Shown piece after piece: positions 34,152-45,532 of a stretch of DNA of 64,000 nt. Each line of letters starts with the position of its first letter. Position 1 is the stretch's first letter. Both the position numbers and the translations under genes were made by a program. Under the pieces are notes generated by a model, which was not told the DNA's origin, did no database searches, and saw nothing but the letters and a program-made list of their open reading frames with translations. The DNA is from Mastigias papua (Eukaryota > Cnidaria > Scyphozoa > Rhizostomeae > Mastigiidae): positions 7,006,820-7,070,819 of the forward strand of contig OZ025276.1 of the NCBI GenBank assembly GCA_964019165.1, given 5' to 3'.

Positions 34152-37100
34152 ATGCCCATAGGAATCAATGAATGGCGTGCAGGGATTGTGCTTAGATTCA
34201 GATTGGTCCCAGTGGTCACCAAAATCCTTCCTATTGAAAGCATACTTGTCACAGTGCTTTGCTCCTTTGCCTATTTGTACCTGCTCACTTGGCTATCAGT
34301 ACTAACTCTTCCGCTGTCACTCATGATTGATTCTTTGCTGAATATTCTTCCACGGCATCTTTCCATAGGGCTGGGCACCCAGGGAATACATCGTATTTAC
34401 GTGCAAATAACCAGTTATGCAATAACTACCGTATATTTTGTAATATACCTGCTGCTGCATATTTCTAACACGAGATTTATATCAAAAGTGAATTCTAATT
34501 GTCTAGTAAAAACAGTTTCGGAAATTTTTCCTCACTTGTTGTATGCATTGTTGCTAGGTGTAGTAAATGATTCAATCTACCTATTCCCGTTAGACATACT
34601 TTTACTCCTCGCAGGAGATATTGAATTGAATCCAGGTCCTCAAACTGAAAACTGCCTACGATTTTTTCATTGGAACTTGAACGGCATCTGCGCAAGAAAT
34701 GGTGTAAAAATTCCTCTCATTGAGGCCTATAATTCTCTTTACAAATACGATGTATTCGCTGTATCGGAATCCATGTTGGATAGAACAGTGCGAGATGAGG
34801 AGATCTCCATCGAAGGTTTGAGCAAAGAGATGTTCCGCTATGATCACCCAAGAGATTCCAAAGTTGGGGGTGTCTGCATGTATTTTAGAGAGGGTCTGCC
34901 AATTCAACGTAGGAAGGATCTCGAACTATTACAGGAAATAATCGTAGCTGATATAAAAGTAGGGCGAAAGAAAATATCTATAGTTACTGTTTATCGCAGC
35001 CCTAGCCAAAACAGTGAACAATTTGAAGTGTTCATAGATAAACTGCAAATGATATTAACTCGTCTTAGGCAGAAGAAACCAACTGCATTGATCATAACGG
35101 GGGATTTCAACAGTAGGTCTTCTCAATGGTGGGAGGGAGATAATGACTTTCCAGAAGGAACTGCTTTGGAGGAGTTTATAGAGACAAACAACTTATACCA
35201 GTTAATAAATGAGCCCACAAATATACGTTGTGAAAGCATGTCTTGTATCGATCTTATTATAACTGACCAGCCAAATCTTTTTTTGAATCTGGAGTTCACC
35301 CTTCCTTGGATGATCATTGTCAACATCAGCTTATTCATGGCAAGTTGAACTTGTCTACCCCTGCCCCACCACCCTATAAGAGGACTATGTGGGATTACGC
35401 AAAAGCGAACACCCAGTCAATTAGGGACAGAATTAATGGGATCGATTGGGAATCGCGGCTTATGGGTTTTGGTCCTAATGAGATGAGCGAAGTCTTCACG
35501 GAAACGATTTATTCAATTCTGTCTTCTTACATACCAAATAAAGTTGTTAAATGTAATGACAAGGATGCCCCATGGGTGACAGCGGAAGTAAAAACAGCAA
35601 TAAGGCGAAAACATAGGGTTTACAAAAAGTTTTTACAGCGTGGTAGAAGGGAAGAGGACTGGATCAGAGTTAAGGACGTTCGGAAAGAAACATCAAATAT
35701 AATTATTGATGCTAAAGAAAAATATTACCTAAAGTTAGGAAGAAAATTGTCCGATCCCAGCAAGGGTATCAAAACATATTGGACTGCCCTGAACAAATTA
35801 ATGAATAAGAAGAGCATTGCGGGAATTCCTCCAATTCTAGAAAATGGAATCCTAGTTACTAATGTAGACATTAAGGCCAACATTTTGAATGATTTTTTTG
35901 TACAACAATGTTCCGAAATATCAACCGGCAGCACAATTCCCAACTTTTTGCCTCCGTGCAATTCATCTTTAACGGAGGTTGCCATTAACAGGGGGAAAGT
36001 TTTACGACTAATCCGGGCACTTGATTCCAAAAAAGCTGGTGGTTGTGACAACATATCTGTTCACATGATTAAGATATGCGATGACTCAATAGTTGAGCCC
36101 CTATGTTTAATCTTCGAAAAATCTTTGGAGACGAGAACGTTCCCTTCTGTCTGGAAGAAGGCTAATATAATTCCTGTCCACAAAAAAGACAGCAGGCAGA
36201 ACAAAATGAACTATAGGCCTATCTCACTCCTCCCTACCTTTGGGAAGATATTTGAAAAAGTAATCTTTGATGAAATTTATAAATACCTCTGTGAGAATCG
36301 ACTTCTAGTTCAACAACAATCAGGCTTTCGCCCGGGAGACTCTACTATCAATCAATTGTTATCTATAACTCACAACATCTACAAAGCATTTGAAGCTTGT
36401 CCTACCCTTGAAACTAGAGCCGTTTTTCTTGATCTTTCTAAAGCGTTTGACAGGGTTTGGCACGATGGCCTTTTGTACAAATTAAAATGCAATGGTATAA
36501 AGGGGAACGTCCTTGCTTTGATCCAGAACTACTTAGCTAATCGTAAACAGCGAGTTGTTTTGAATGGCAAAAGCTCGAAATGGGCACCGATATGTGCTGG
36601 TGTGCCTCAGGGCTCTGTCCTAGGTCCACTGTTTTTTCTTGTCTATATTAATGATCTAGTTGAGAATGTGACCTGTGATGTCAAAATGTTTGCGGATGAT
36701 ACTTCTCTCTTCTCGGTTGTAGAAGATGAAAGAAGATCTGCTGATGAGCTCAATGCTGATCTTAACAGGGTGCGATTATGGGCCTGGCAATGGAAAATGC
36801 AGTTTAATGTAAATAAGACTGAAGAGGTTGTTTTCTCTTGCAAAAAAACCAAACCGTTTCATCCTCACCTTTTGCTAGGCAATGATGAAGTTCAGAGAAA
36901 ATCTGAGCACAAGCATCTTGGAATGCAGCTTGACTCTGAACTGAATTTTCTTAGTCATATTAAAGAGGCTATTGGCAAGGCTAGAAGGGGCATAGGGATG
37001 ATAAGATTCCTGTCTAAGTATGTAGCTAGGGATGTGCTAGACAAAATATACAAATTGTATGTGAGACCTCACTTAGACTATGGAGACATCATTTATCACA

Positions 37101-37885
37101 AATATGACCCAGAAATGCGTCTAACATTTACGCAAAGGCTCGAACAGACACAATATTCTGCAGCCTTAGCTGTTGCTGGAGCTTGGAGAGGTACAAATAG
37201 GCAAAGATTGTATGAAGAATTAGGATGGGAAAGTTTGTATCACAGAAGATGGTACAGAAGGCTATGCCATTTCTTTAACCTAGTGAAATCACAATCGCCA
37301 AGTTACCTTTTTGATGAAATCCCTCCCGAACGTCAACTGAACTACAGTCTTAGACACCATCGTGATTATGAAGTACATGTTGCTAGAACCAATCGCTTTT
37401 CTAATTCTTATTTTCATAATACTCTGTTCGAGTGGAATTTGCTTGGGGAAGAGCTCAAAAATTCAATATCCCTTTCTCAGTTTAAGAACAAATTATTAAA
37501 AATCATAAGACCGGAGGGAAATTCTGTCTACAATATTTCTGATATTGAAGGTGTGAGATTACTCACAAAGTTGCGTTTAACGTTTAGTATGCTGAATGAA
37601 CATAAATTTAGACACAACTTTGATAGTCTTACTCCATTTTGTGCTTGTGGTAATGACTTGGAAGACAGCGAGCACTTTCTCCTGCACTGCCCCCAGTTTG
37701 ATGTAATGCGGCAAGATCTCCTTGGACGGCTCTCTGAAGTTCCTGGTTTTAAAATCAATCTAGAAGATAAACCTTTGTGTGACTTGCTTCTGTTCGGAGA
37801 CTCTAAAAATAGTGGCATTATCAATCGAATAATCCTTGAAGCAACAATTTCTTTCATCAAAACCACGAAAAGGTTTTCAGATTGA
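34152..37885 (+). pseudogene. LINE ORF2: 2A motif, APE endonuclease, reverse transcriptase
   Basis: First segment (34152-35348): several hydrophobic stretches (about residues 28-60, 85-105, 128-153), then GDIELNPGP (residues 155-163), then an APE endonuclease with FHWNLNGI, ESMLD, VYRSPSQN and ITGDFNSRS. Second segment (35306-37885, 859 codons): RPISLLPTFGKIFEKV, AVFLDLSKAFDRVWHDGLL, GVPQGSVLGPLFF, MFADDTSLF (FADD box) and a C-terminal CACGNDLEDSEHFLLHCP finger. The two frames overlap; a shift at the T7 run 35278-35284 restores continuity of SGVHPSLDDHCQHQLIHGKL. A jockey/CR1-type layout. One indel makes it formally inactive. Confidence 0.88.
34614..34640 (+). other. 2A ribosome-skipping motif (DIELNPGP)
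   Basis: Encodes GDIELNPGP after a Leu-rich segment, matching the D-V/I-E-x-N-P-G-P consensus at which ribosomes skip a peptide bond between Gly and Pro. Such motifs are reported in N-termini of APE-type LINEs. Here it would free the endonuclease-RT from the hydrophobic leader. Confidence 0.85.
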
Positions 37886-38149
37886 ACTTAAGCACTAAAC
37901 AGCAGCAACCTTTTGTTTTTTTTTCTCTTTGTTTTTTTTTTGTTTACTTGTAGTAATTGTAACGGGTGTCTTGTAAAGAAGTACTGCCATTTACACTGTT
38001 TGATAGCAGAAATGCTCATTACCGTACGCCCTTTCGGCGGGGCGGTGCGTGCTGGGTGATTAATTTCGTTGCCTGGTGCATGCCGTTTTGTTCCAAGGCG
38101 TTTTTTTCTCATGATATTTTTTTATGGGTGCCATTTCCAGTAAGGTGGT

Positions 38150-40850
38150 GACCATATCCAGTGAGGTGGTGGAGGTCTTCTTTCTGAGATGCCCGTTCCA
38201 GTTGTTTTTCCTGCTTTGTTAGTAAATTATTTGTACATATATTTTGAAATTATTATAAGTGGCTGTCGTAGTTGGAACTCGCTGACATCATGTCCTTTCC
38301 AGCTATGGCAGCCATAGAATATTTGCATTGATTAGTTGTAGTTTTAGGATTTTATGTGAATAAAAGTGCTATGCGAGTGCACAATACCACGTGTTTCATA
38401 CCAAATAAGGTCAGCGTTATGACGCGCCGCGCCGCGCCGTTTTTAATGTCAATTCAGCTTTAAGCGACGGTCAGATTTTCAGTACCATATTTATTAGATC
38501 TACTTTCAGTACCTGAAAGCGAAATGAAAGTAAGGATATCAATGCTTTTAGAGTCATTAGTTCCCTTCCTCTTCGTACCCGAGCTTATCGTAGAACGATT
38601 AATGGAATGGATTAGATTTCAATTTTGAACCAATCAGATGCAGTACTGTAGGGTAGAGCAAGCAGTAAGTTTACAAGAAATTCATATGTCAACAACTGGC
38701 GCGAGCCACGGTGGTATTTTGAACAGTAAAATATCATGAATTAAGAAACCATGGATTGACCGGAATAAATCTTAAAACGAGGCTCACTGCAGCATGGTTT
38801 CACAATCTTGTAAAATGGCTGCTCGCTGTAACTCAGATCTAGTAACAGAAATTTCTGAAGCACTATGCAACGGTCGCAAACCAACTGAGATCACGAATTG
38901 TGAATATAAGTTTTTTCCTATTATACAAGATGATTGACTTAATTTTGACACCACATTTGGACCGATCTAGTAGAGCGTCATTTCTTAATGCCACAGTGCC
39001 AAGAGTGTTTAACATGTTGAGATAGGAAAGTCACAATCCTGGCAAGTATGTGTCAAGATTCTATTTTATCTAATATGTTCATCCCTCGTAATTTCAGCTA
39101 ATTTGAACAATACTGTTAATCGCTCTAATGTTTGATAGCCAAAGCCTTTCATCAGCAATTTTCCCTATGTCTTTGGTATTACCAGCAATTATTACTTCAC
39201 CCTAGTTTTATCTAATTGAGCTTGAATGTAAGCAATACCTTAATGAATATAAACAAAATACATCAGGAATTTTTGGAAGTAACTTTATCCTCAAAGACTA
39301 TTACTAGATGTCTGGATTTGAGCATACAGTAATATCATATATGGTTTCTTGGCATTATGGTATGTTCAGTAATACACCCAGTGCAAAAAGCTACTCCCTT
39401 TTATAGCAGCAAGAAGGGTCTACTAAATTACATGGAGCATATAACTTTGGTTTTGCAATGTATTTGACTCTTATGATTCACTTGAGGTGTAGCTTAATCC
39501 TAAAATTGACTGCTCTAGATATTTTTTTTATATTTTTATTATTTGATTTTGAAAAATTAGTTTACTACAAACTTAACTGTCAGTGCCATTATTTTTATCA
39601 AAATCAAGCTTGCCCTCAATTCAAAAGTATGTTTAAATTTCTTTGTGCCAACTTAACTAGTGATATGTTTTCAAATTCAATTTTCGGAAGATTGCATTTC
39701 TGGGCTTATCTATTTGCAAATAACTTAGAAGTAGTGTCTCTTTGCAACTCATGTTGAAGCATTATTATGGTAAAATCTGTGTAAAGTGTTAAATTGCGTC
39801 TTGTACCTTTGTAGTATGCTGCTATTCATCAGTACTTATTAGCTTTTTATCTATAGAACTATGACAGATGTTTATTGCTCTATTGCTTATAATACATCTT
39901 CTGTTGCAGTGGTTGACAATGACAAAATTGCTCAGTTTGTTAAGATGTCATACAGGCATCAATCTACAATTCATCTTTTTAATCTAGATATCCAGTTATT
40001 GAACAGCAACACAAGGCTGATGGTAACAACAGACTGAAAAATGCATTTGCTATTACCTTACAAACTTATCATTCTTTGCTAGAGAAATCACTGTGTTTCC
40101 CTGAGTTAAGCTGATGAATAATCTTCTGATCAAGGTTACTTTAAGCCTGCAATTTCGAAGTCTCTAGCATAATTTTTCAAGCTTTAACAACCATTTTCGT
40201 GATCTATGAAATGTTGAATGTTATTACTTTAAGCATTTTTTCATCTGCTTCACAATTTGATACCTTGGAAAGATCACGTTCTCTGTTTAGGTAAAACATA
40301 CCAAACAGCCATGTAGCAATGCGCAATAAACAGACTTTGGCAAGTTCAGAATGGAAGAGTCTTAGCCTTGTTTCATTTGTAAGGACCAGAATTTGAAGCA
40401 TTGTTAACTGTTAAATCATTCTCGCACTTTCGATAAATCTCAGAGTCCAAATTCAATACATTGAATACATCATCACAAATTGCTACTTTTGTGGCTCTAT
40501 GTACATACACTAGGACTGTGTATTAATTCGTAGTATTTATTTGAACTTTTTCAGAAGACATCAAATACCCAAAAAGTTCTATTAATTTAAAGATCCTTGA
40601 AAATTTTTATTTTAGCCCTTGAATAGTCCTTGAAAACTCCTTGACTTTGCTTACAAATACAACCCTGCACGAGCCCTGAATGAGACTAAAAACATTTACA
40701 TTGACAGGTGCTGTTGATGCTACTTTCCTGCCAAGTCATACATCTGAGACAATTGGGAAAAGTCATGACAATATTAGTATCACAGTTTGTTCTGCTGTCA
40801 TTTCAGGTAAACATGTAAATAGATAAATGAAAAGTCTGTTGGTACTACAG
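38150..40850. other. Intergenic stretch, nothing recognised
   Basis: AT-rich sequence with no recognisable coding block in either direction. A short CGCGCCGCGCCGCGCC run (38411-38437) stands out. AATAAA at about 38360 may end a LINE or unidentified transcript. Confidence 0.4.
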
Positions 40851-40890
40851 AACTTCACTATAGCACGAAAAAGCGGGAACATTCTTGTAG

Positions 40891-40931
40891 CATACTGAAA
40901 GCTTTCTTCGTCCGACACTCGTCAGAGTATG
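40891..40931 (-). ncRNA. Hammerhead ribozyme, one core change
   Basis: Minus strand: CATACT, CTGACGAG, minimal loop II, CGAAG, AAAGCTTT, C, AGTATG. The GAAA core reads GAAG, which would weaken the A15.1-U16.1 pair. Otherwise it is the same as at 20572-20614. Confidence 0.6.
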
Positions 40932-41275
40932 AAACGCCGGATAGCTACCGAAAGGCGAACCGAAATGTATAGTCAGATGCGGGTGCACATGATATGGTGA
41001 ACACCGCGTCTATTTCGCCCTTGTGGTTGGCCAATTAGCACCTATTCACCATTGTTTGCTTGAAGAACCCAAGTGAAAAAACGAACGCTTTTTTTCCTAC
41101 GAAGTCTAGTATAAACAAAAAGAGTTCGTTTTTCACTTGGACTCTTCAAGTAAACAATGGTGAATAGGTGCTAATTGGCCAATCATAGGGCCAAATAGAC
41201 GCATTATTCATCATATCACGTGCACCCGCATCTGACTATATATTTCGGTTCACCTTTCGTCGTTATCAAACGTTT

Positions 41276-41316
41276 CATATTCTGACGAGTGTCGGACGAA
41301 AAAAGCTTTCAGTATG
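41276..41316 (+). ncRNA. Minimal type I hammerhead ribozyme
   Basis: + strand: CATATT, CTGACGAG, minimal loop II, CGAAA, AAAGCTTT, C, AGTATG. All core bases are present. Stem I has one G-U pair. Confidence 0.72.
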
Positions 41317-41353
41317 CTGAAAGAATGCTCCAGCTTTTTCCAGCTATAGTGAA

Positions 41354-41483
<130 letters not shown>

Positions 41484-41610
41484 CCGAATTAATATGATAT
41501 AGTACGCTTGGCTCTGAAGAAGGCATTATAGCCGACACATAGAGAAGGCAATAGATGCGTTGAGGGACTCACTGTAGAATGACCTTAAGATTCCACCGCT
41601 ATTCTTTTGT

Positions 41611-41682
41611 GCCTGGATTGCCTAATTGATTAGCACAGGAGTCTTCTGATCTAAACATCGTGTTTTCGAATCCGCGCTGGGC
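41611..41682 (+). repeat. tRNA-like sequence, probably a SINE head or decayed tRNA
   Basis: gcctggattgcctaattgat then tagcacaggag has the shape of a tRNA acceptor/D-arm with an A box. ttttcgaatccgcgctgggc has a T-arm/B box (TTCGAATCC) and a 3' acceptor strand pairing partly with the start. The anticodon stem pairs poorly, so a functional tRNA is unlikely. It lies between two (TA)n tracts. Confidence 0.45.
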
Positions 41683-41723
41683 CAAAATAAATTTTCCAAT
41701 TGTGGTAGCCCACTCATGACTTA

Positions 41724-41877
<154 letters not shown>

Positions 41878-41889
41878 ATCGAAAATATA

Positions 41890-41940
41890 CTTCACTTAAA
41901 CTGTAGACGTTTCGATAAATTTATTCATCACTGCTAACCT
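41890..41940 (-). ncRNA. Decayed hammerhead motif in PLE 3' end
   Basis: Minus strand: GTGATGA (first C of CTGATGA lost), stem II ATAAA/TTTAT, then CGAAACGTC with a self-complementary ACGT. Stem I does not pair well. Confidence 0.4.
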
Positions 41941-42501
41941 TACAATGATATCAGGCCTGCTTAAATTACCGGGCTTGCATTTGACATTCCTTCCTAATGC
42001 TATAGGATCTAACATTCTTACTGTCACACATAACAGAAGAAGCCCGACATCTAGACTTACCACACACATCCTCTTTTATTACAATTGCCCTCACCCCCAC
42101 TATCCAACTTAGCTCTTACCAAAATATCCCTAAGGTTTTTGCAACGCTTAACTGACCAAGTGGTAGATCTGGAAACGCACGTTCATGCTCCTCTGAAACA
42201 TTGAGCATAGGGTGGAGTCTCGGTGCCACTTTCCCAATACTATTAAGTGTCGAATGTTATGAAGTGATCAATGGGACACTGGCTAGCCCATCCCCTTTAA
42301 AGATGTTGTTAGAAATGCAAATTAGAGTCTCCCAGTCGTTCCTGCGTGCCTCCCGATTTGCTCTTTTTATAAAGGATTTCTCATACCCCTATCCTCTAAC
42401 TATCCAGCCAGATCCCTTAACCTTACATCTAACTCATGATCTTCAGAGCATATACGGCGTATTCCAAGTGCTTGACTATAGGGTATTGCCTTCTTAGCAA
42501 G

Positions 42502-43262
42502 CTAAGGGTGACTTGACATGTTGTGCAAATACTGATGAGTATCTGGTGGCTTGCAGAATAAGTCTGTGGTAAAGACTCCCCCCTGTTTAGCGGTTACTTT
42601 AGCATCTGGAAAAATAATAGAGTTACTAGAGTGCTTACTTGTAAACTTGATAGTATCATGGCTACTATTAAGAAAGTTGATGAACGAGTCAAGCTTTTCC
42701 TTCCCATAGGTCCAGATGAAAAACAGATAGTCAATGAATCTCATCCATAAGAGGGGTAAATCAGCCGACTCCGTCAAGAATCTTTCCTCAACCCTAGTCA
42801 TAAATAAAGTAGCACATGCTGGAGCAAACTTAGTTCCTTTAGCCGTGCCAAGCTTTTGTCTACAAAACGTATTAACAAACTCAAAATAATTTTTATCTAG
42901 AACCAAAGATGCAAACTCAAATAGTAAGTCAGTAGCAACACTAGGGTTGACCCTTCTATCAAGAGCCTACTTTATGGCTTCTAAGCCCTTCTCGTGCGGT
43001 ATGTTTGGTTAGGGTGCCACTACATCAACAGTAGATACCAAAGCCCCATCAGTTACCCTCCCAATCTGACCAAATTTTAAAAGAAAATGATTAGTATCCT
43101 TAATATAAGATCCCCCATGGCTAACTAAAGGTTAATATGATAATCCAAAGAGTCCGAGATATTCTCTGTAAAACCACACGAAGTAGAAATACCTGGCCTT
43201 CCTTTAATGGAATAAAATCCTTTATGAATCTTTGGTAGCAAATAACACCTGCCCATTTGTCC
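42502..43262 (-). pseudogene. PLE reverse transcriptase (RT palm intact locally)
   Basis: The minus frame 42502-42906 has GTAKGTKFAPACATLFM, then LLWMRFIDYLFFIWTYG (the DD box reads D-Y), then KFTSKHSSNSIIFPDAKV and DLFCKPPDTHQYLHNMSSHP. The upstream frame carries TDGALVSTVDVVAP (usually VTVDVVGLYPNIPH) and a stop near 42970. The altered catalytic Asp and the stop make it inactive. It is a telomerase-like RT of the Penelope group. Confidence 0.82.
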
Positions 43263-43274
43263 AATTTCCTTTCA

Positions 43275-43430
<156 letters not shown>

Positions 43431-43499
43431 ACAGTCATATTTCATTCAATTAAACTACAATTACAAATCTCACTATTTGAAGGTAATTTTTAATTGGCT

Positions 43500-45270
43500 A
43501 GCCTGTGTTACAGTACATGAGAAAAATCGTAAATAACCAGTGTTGTATGAAAAACAAACAAAATAAAATATAAAAAAAGAAAAAAAGAAAAGAAAAAGGA
43601 AACGAAAAGTGAACATTAAAGGTAGAATAGATAAGGTTTGTTCCATGGTTTATTTCTGCAGCAGAAGATGTAGTAGGTTGCATGGATTGAAATTGTAGAC
43701 AACGTAGAAATGAGAAGGCGTTTGTGGTGGTTATCAATAGAGAGGGAGTCACACATTTCAAGAAACGAAAGACAAGAGTTTGCGTAAATCCCAAGAGAGC
43801 TCATGATGAGGTTTACAAAAGTGACAGATTTGTACTGACTTCTTAGATCTGAGACTAGTTGTGAGTATTTCAAGTGCTTCCTTTCTGCATTGTTGTTTAG
43901 ATTTGTCTCAAAACCAATCGTGAGTTCTAAAATGTAAAGACAGTTGTCATTGGTATGTAGAAGTAGGTCAGGACGTAAATCATTTCCGGTTATGATAGAA
44001 GGTGAAGGGACACCTGGTATGTCCTCATACATTGAAGATCCTTCAACTACTTTCAAGGATGTGGCTAGAAAATTGAGTACAGAGTTGTGACGCCAAGTGT
44101 ACGGACCTTGTTCAAGGTAAACTTTGCAGCCTGCTACAACATGACGTAAGGTTTCAGGAAGAAGACAAAATTGGCAGTCACACGATCGGCTCAGCTTCCA
44201 TAGATTAAGATTTTTGCGAGTAGGTAGAGTGTTACTGAGATATTTTATGGTAAAGTTGAAGATGTTTGTTGGTAGATTACTCTGTGCTAGAGACCAGATT
44301 CCATGCAGTTTTTGAATGAATGATCCAACAAGAATGAAAGTAGGGCACCTTGAGATGGCAAATTGTGCATCAAGCGCTCTTTGTTGTCCAATTAAACTGC
44401 TGTCAGTACCTCTTTGATATTGCGATATATGTCATATTGCAGGTTTGTTCCATTACTAGTGTCTTTCCACAAGGTCTGAACATTATCATTAGGGGAAGAT
44501 CGAAGTATATTGCGAGAGACAGTTTGGCACTGAGTGAATTTGACAGAAGGCAATTTAAGATTTAGACCAAATTGATTTTTAGTAAGGACTAAACTTGTCA
44601 ATGTTGCACTGACAGGAAGGTCAAGCCATCGGCGAATATATTTGGATACAAGATTGTCAAGATTATCTGAGACCCAAGTTTTAGGTAGATCTGCAACAGT
44701 AAAATGCCATGACACTTTGGACAGTACATATTTGTGGTAAACTAACCGTTTATTGTTTGGATGCAGAGGCAGATCATCGATTCCTTTCATGAATTTGGAG
44801 AAGAGAGAAAGTAGTTGTGATTTATGTATTTCATTACTCATGTCAAAATCAAAGAAGCGGCCAAGGTATTTAAAAGATTCACCATTTTTGACAGGAGGAA
44901 CAATTTGTTTATCAATTAAAAGCTTAGGCTGAAACTGAATGGATCTTGTTGAATACTTTCTAACACCAAAAGTGATACATTTATCAACCCGTATAACAAA
45001 ATTTGCACATTGACACCACCTTGTAAAGCAGTTAAATAGAATTTGGTTCTCTTTTTCGCCGCTGGTAATAACAGCCGCATCATCAGCAAACTGACACCAA
45101 TGCACTGGCTGAAACATGCGATCATTTTCGTCATGGACAGAGAAACCGAGATGTTTATATTTTTCAGCTTTGAAAAACTGAATAAATGTGTTGAAACAAA
45201 GATTAAAAAGAAGAGGGCTCAGGCAGTCTCCCTGAAGGACACCTCGGCGAATAGAGATAGCTGGGGTTTG

Positions 45271-45272
<2 letters not shown>
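43500..45272 (-). pseudogene. R2-superfamily (REL-endonuclease) LINE, 5'-truncated
   Basis: On the minus strand: RGVLQGDCLSPLLFNLCFN, CQFADDAAVITSG (FADD box), ESFKYLGRFFDFDMS and YIRRWLDLPVSATLTSLVL (44392-45270). After one frameshift near 44392 come IGQQRALDAQFAIS and CDCQFCLLPETLRHVVAGCK (CCHC finger, about 44150), then YTWRHNSVLNFLA, then RPDLLLHTNDNCLYILELTIGF (43616-44056), a restriction-like endonuclease with the PD..E core and a following RK. Finger and REL after the RT define the R2/NeSL type group. The 5' end stops at a (TA)n at 45272, within the RT. Confidence 0.85.

Positions 45273-45337
<65 letters not shown>
45272..45337. repeat. (TA)n microsatellite
   Basis: About 65 bp of TA, separating the R2-type LINE from the 3' end of the next PLE. 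Confidence 0.97.
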
Positions 45338-45340
<3 letters not shown>

Positions 45341-45372
45341 TAGTACACGAAGAAAATCGACAATCTTTTTAA

Positions 45373-45422
45373 ATTTCCAAGACATGTTTCGGCTTGGTAC
45401 TCAAACCATCATCAGTTGAAAT
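45373..45422 (-). ncRNA. Hammerhead ribozyme in PLE 3' repeat
   Basis: Minus strand: stem I ATTTCAA, CTGATGA, stem II GGTTTGA pairing with CCAAGCC around a short loop, GAA, self-complementary ACATGT as stem III, C, then TTGGAAAT closing stem I. Core and all three stems are present. Confidence 0.75.
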
Positions 45423-45532
45423 GACTAAGTTAATGTTACAACAAATAAGAACTATCACTATCAATCGAATATATTAATCGAACAGAGGAATGAAAGAAAC
45501 GAAAAAAGAATGTGGCGGTTAAAGAACGAAAG

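Larger units (their letters stand above)
33105..38150 (+). mobile_element. CR1-like non-LTR retrotransposon, nearly intact ORF2
   Basis: Contains a partial ORF1 (33124-33510), a spacer, ORF2 with an N-terminal hydrophobic region, a 2A motif, an APE endonuclease, RT and a Cys-rich tail (34152-37885), then a T-rich 3' UTR. ORF2 is interrupted only by one frame change at a T7 run (35278-35284). The 5' end is truncated within ORF1. The 3' border is not sharp. Confidence 0.85.

Noticed and set aside
38405..38440. CpG island promoter from CGCGCC run
   Set aside because: Less than 40 bp of GC-rich sequence in an AT-rich region, with no gene start nearby.
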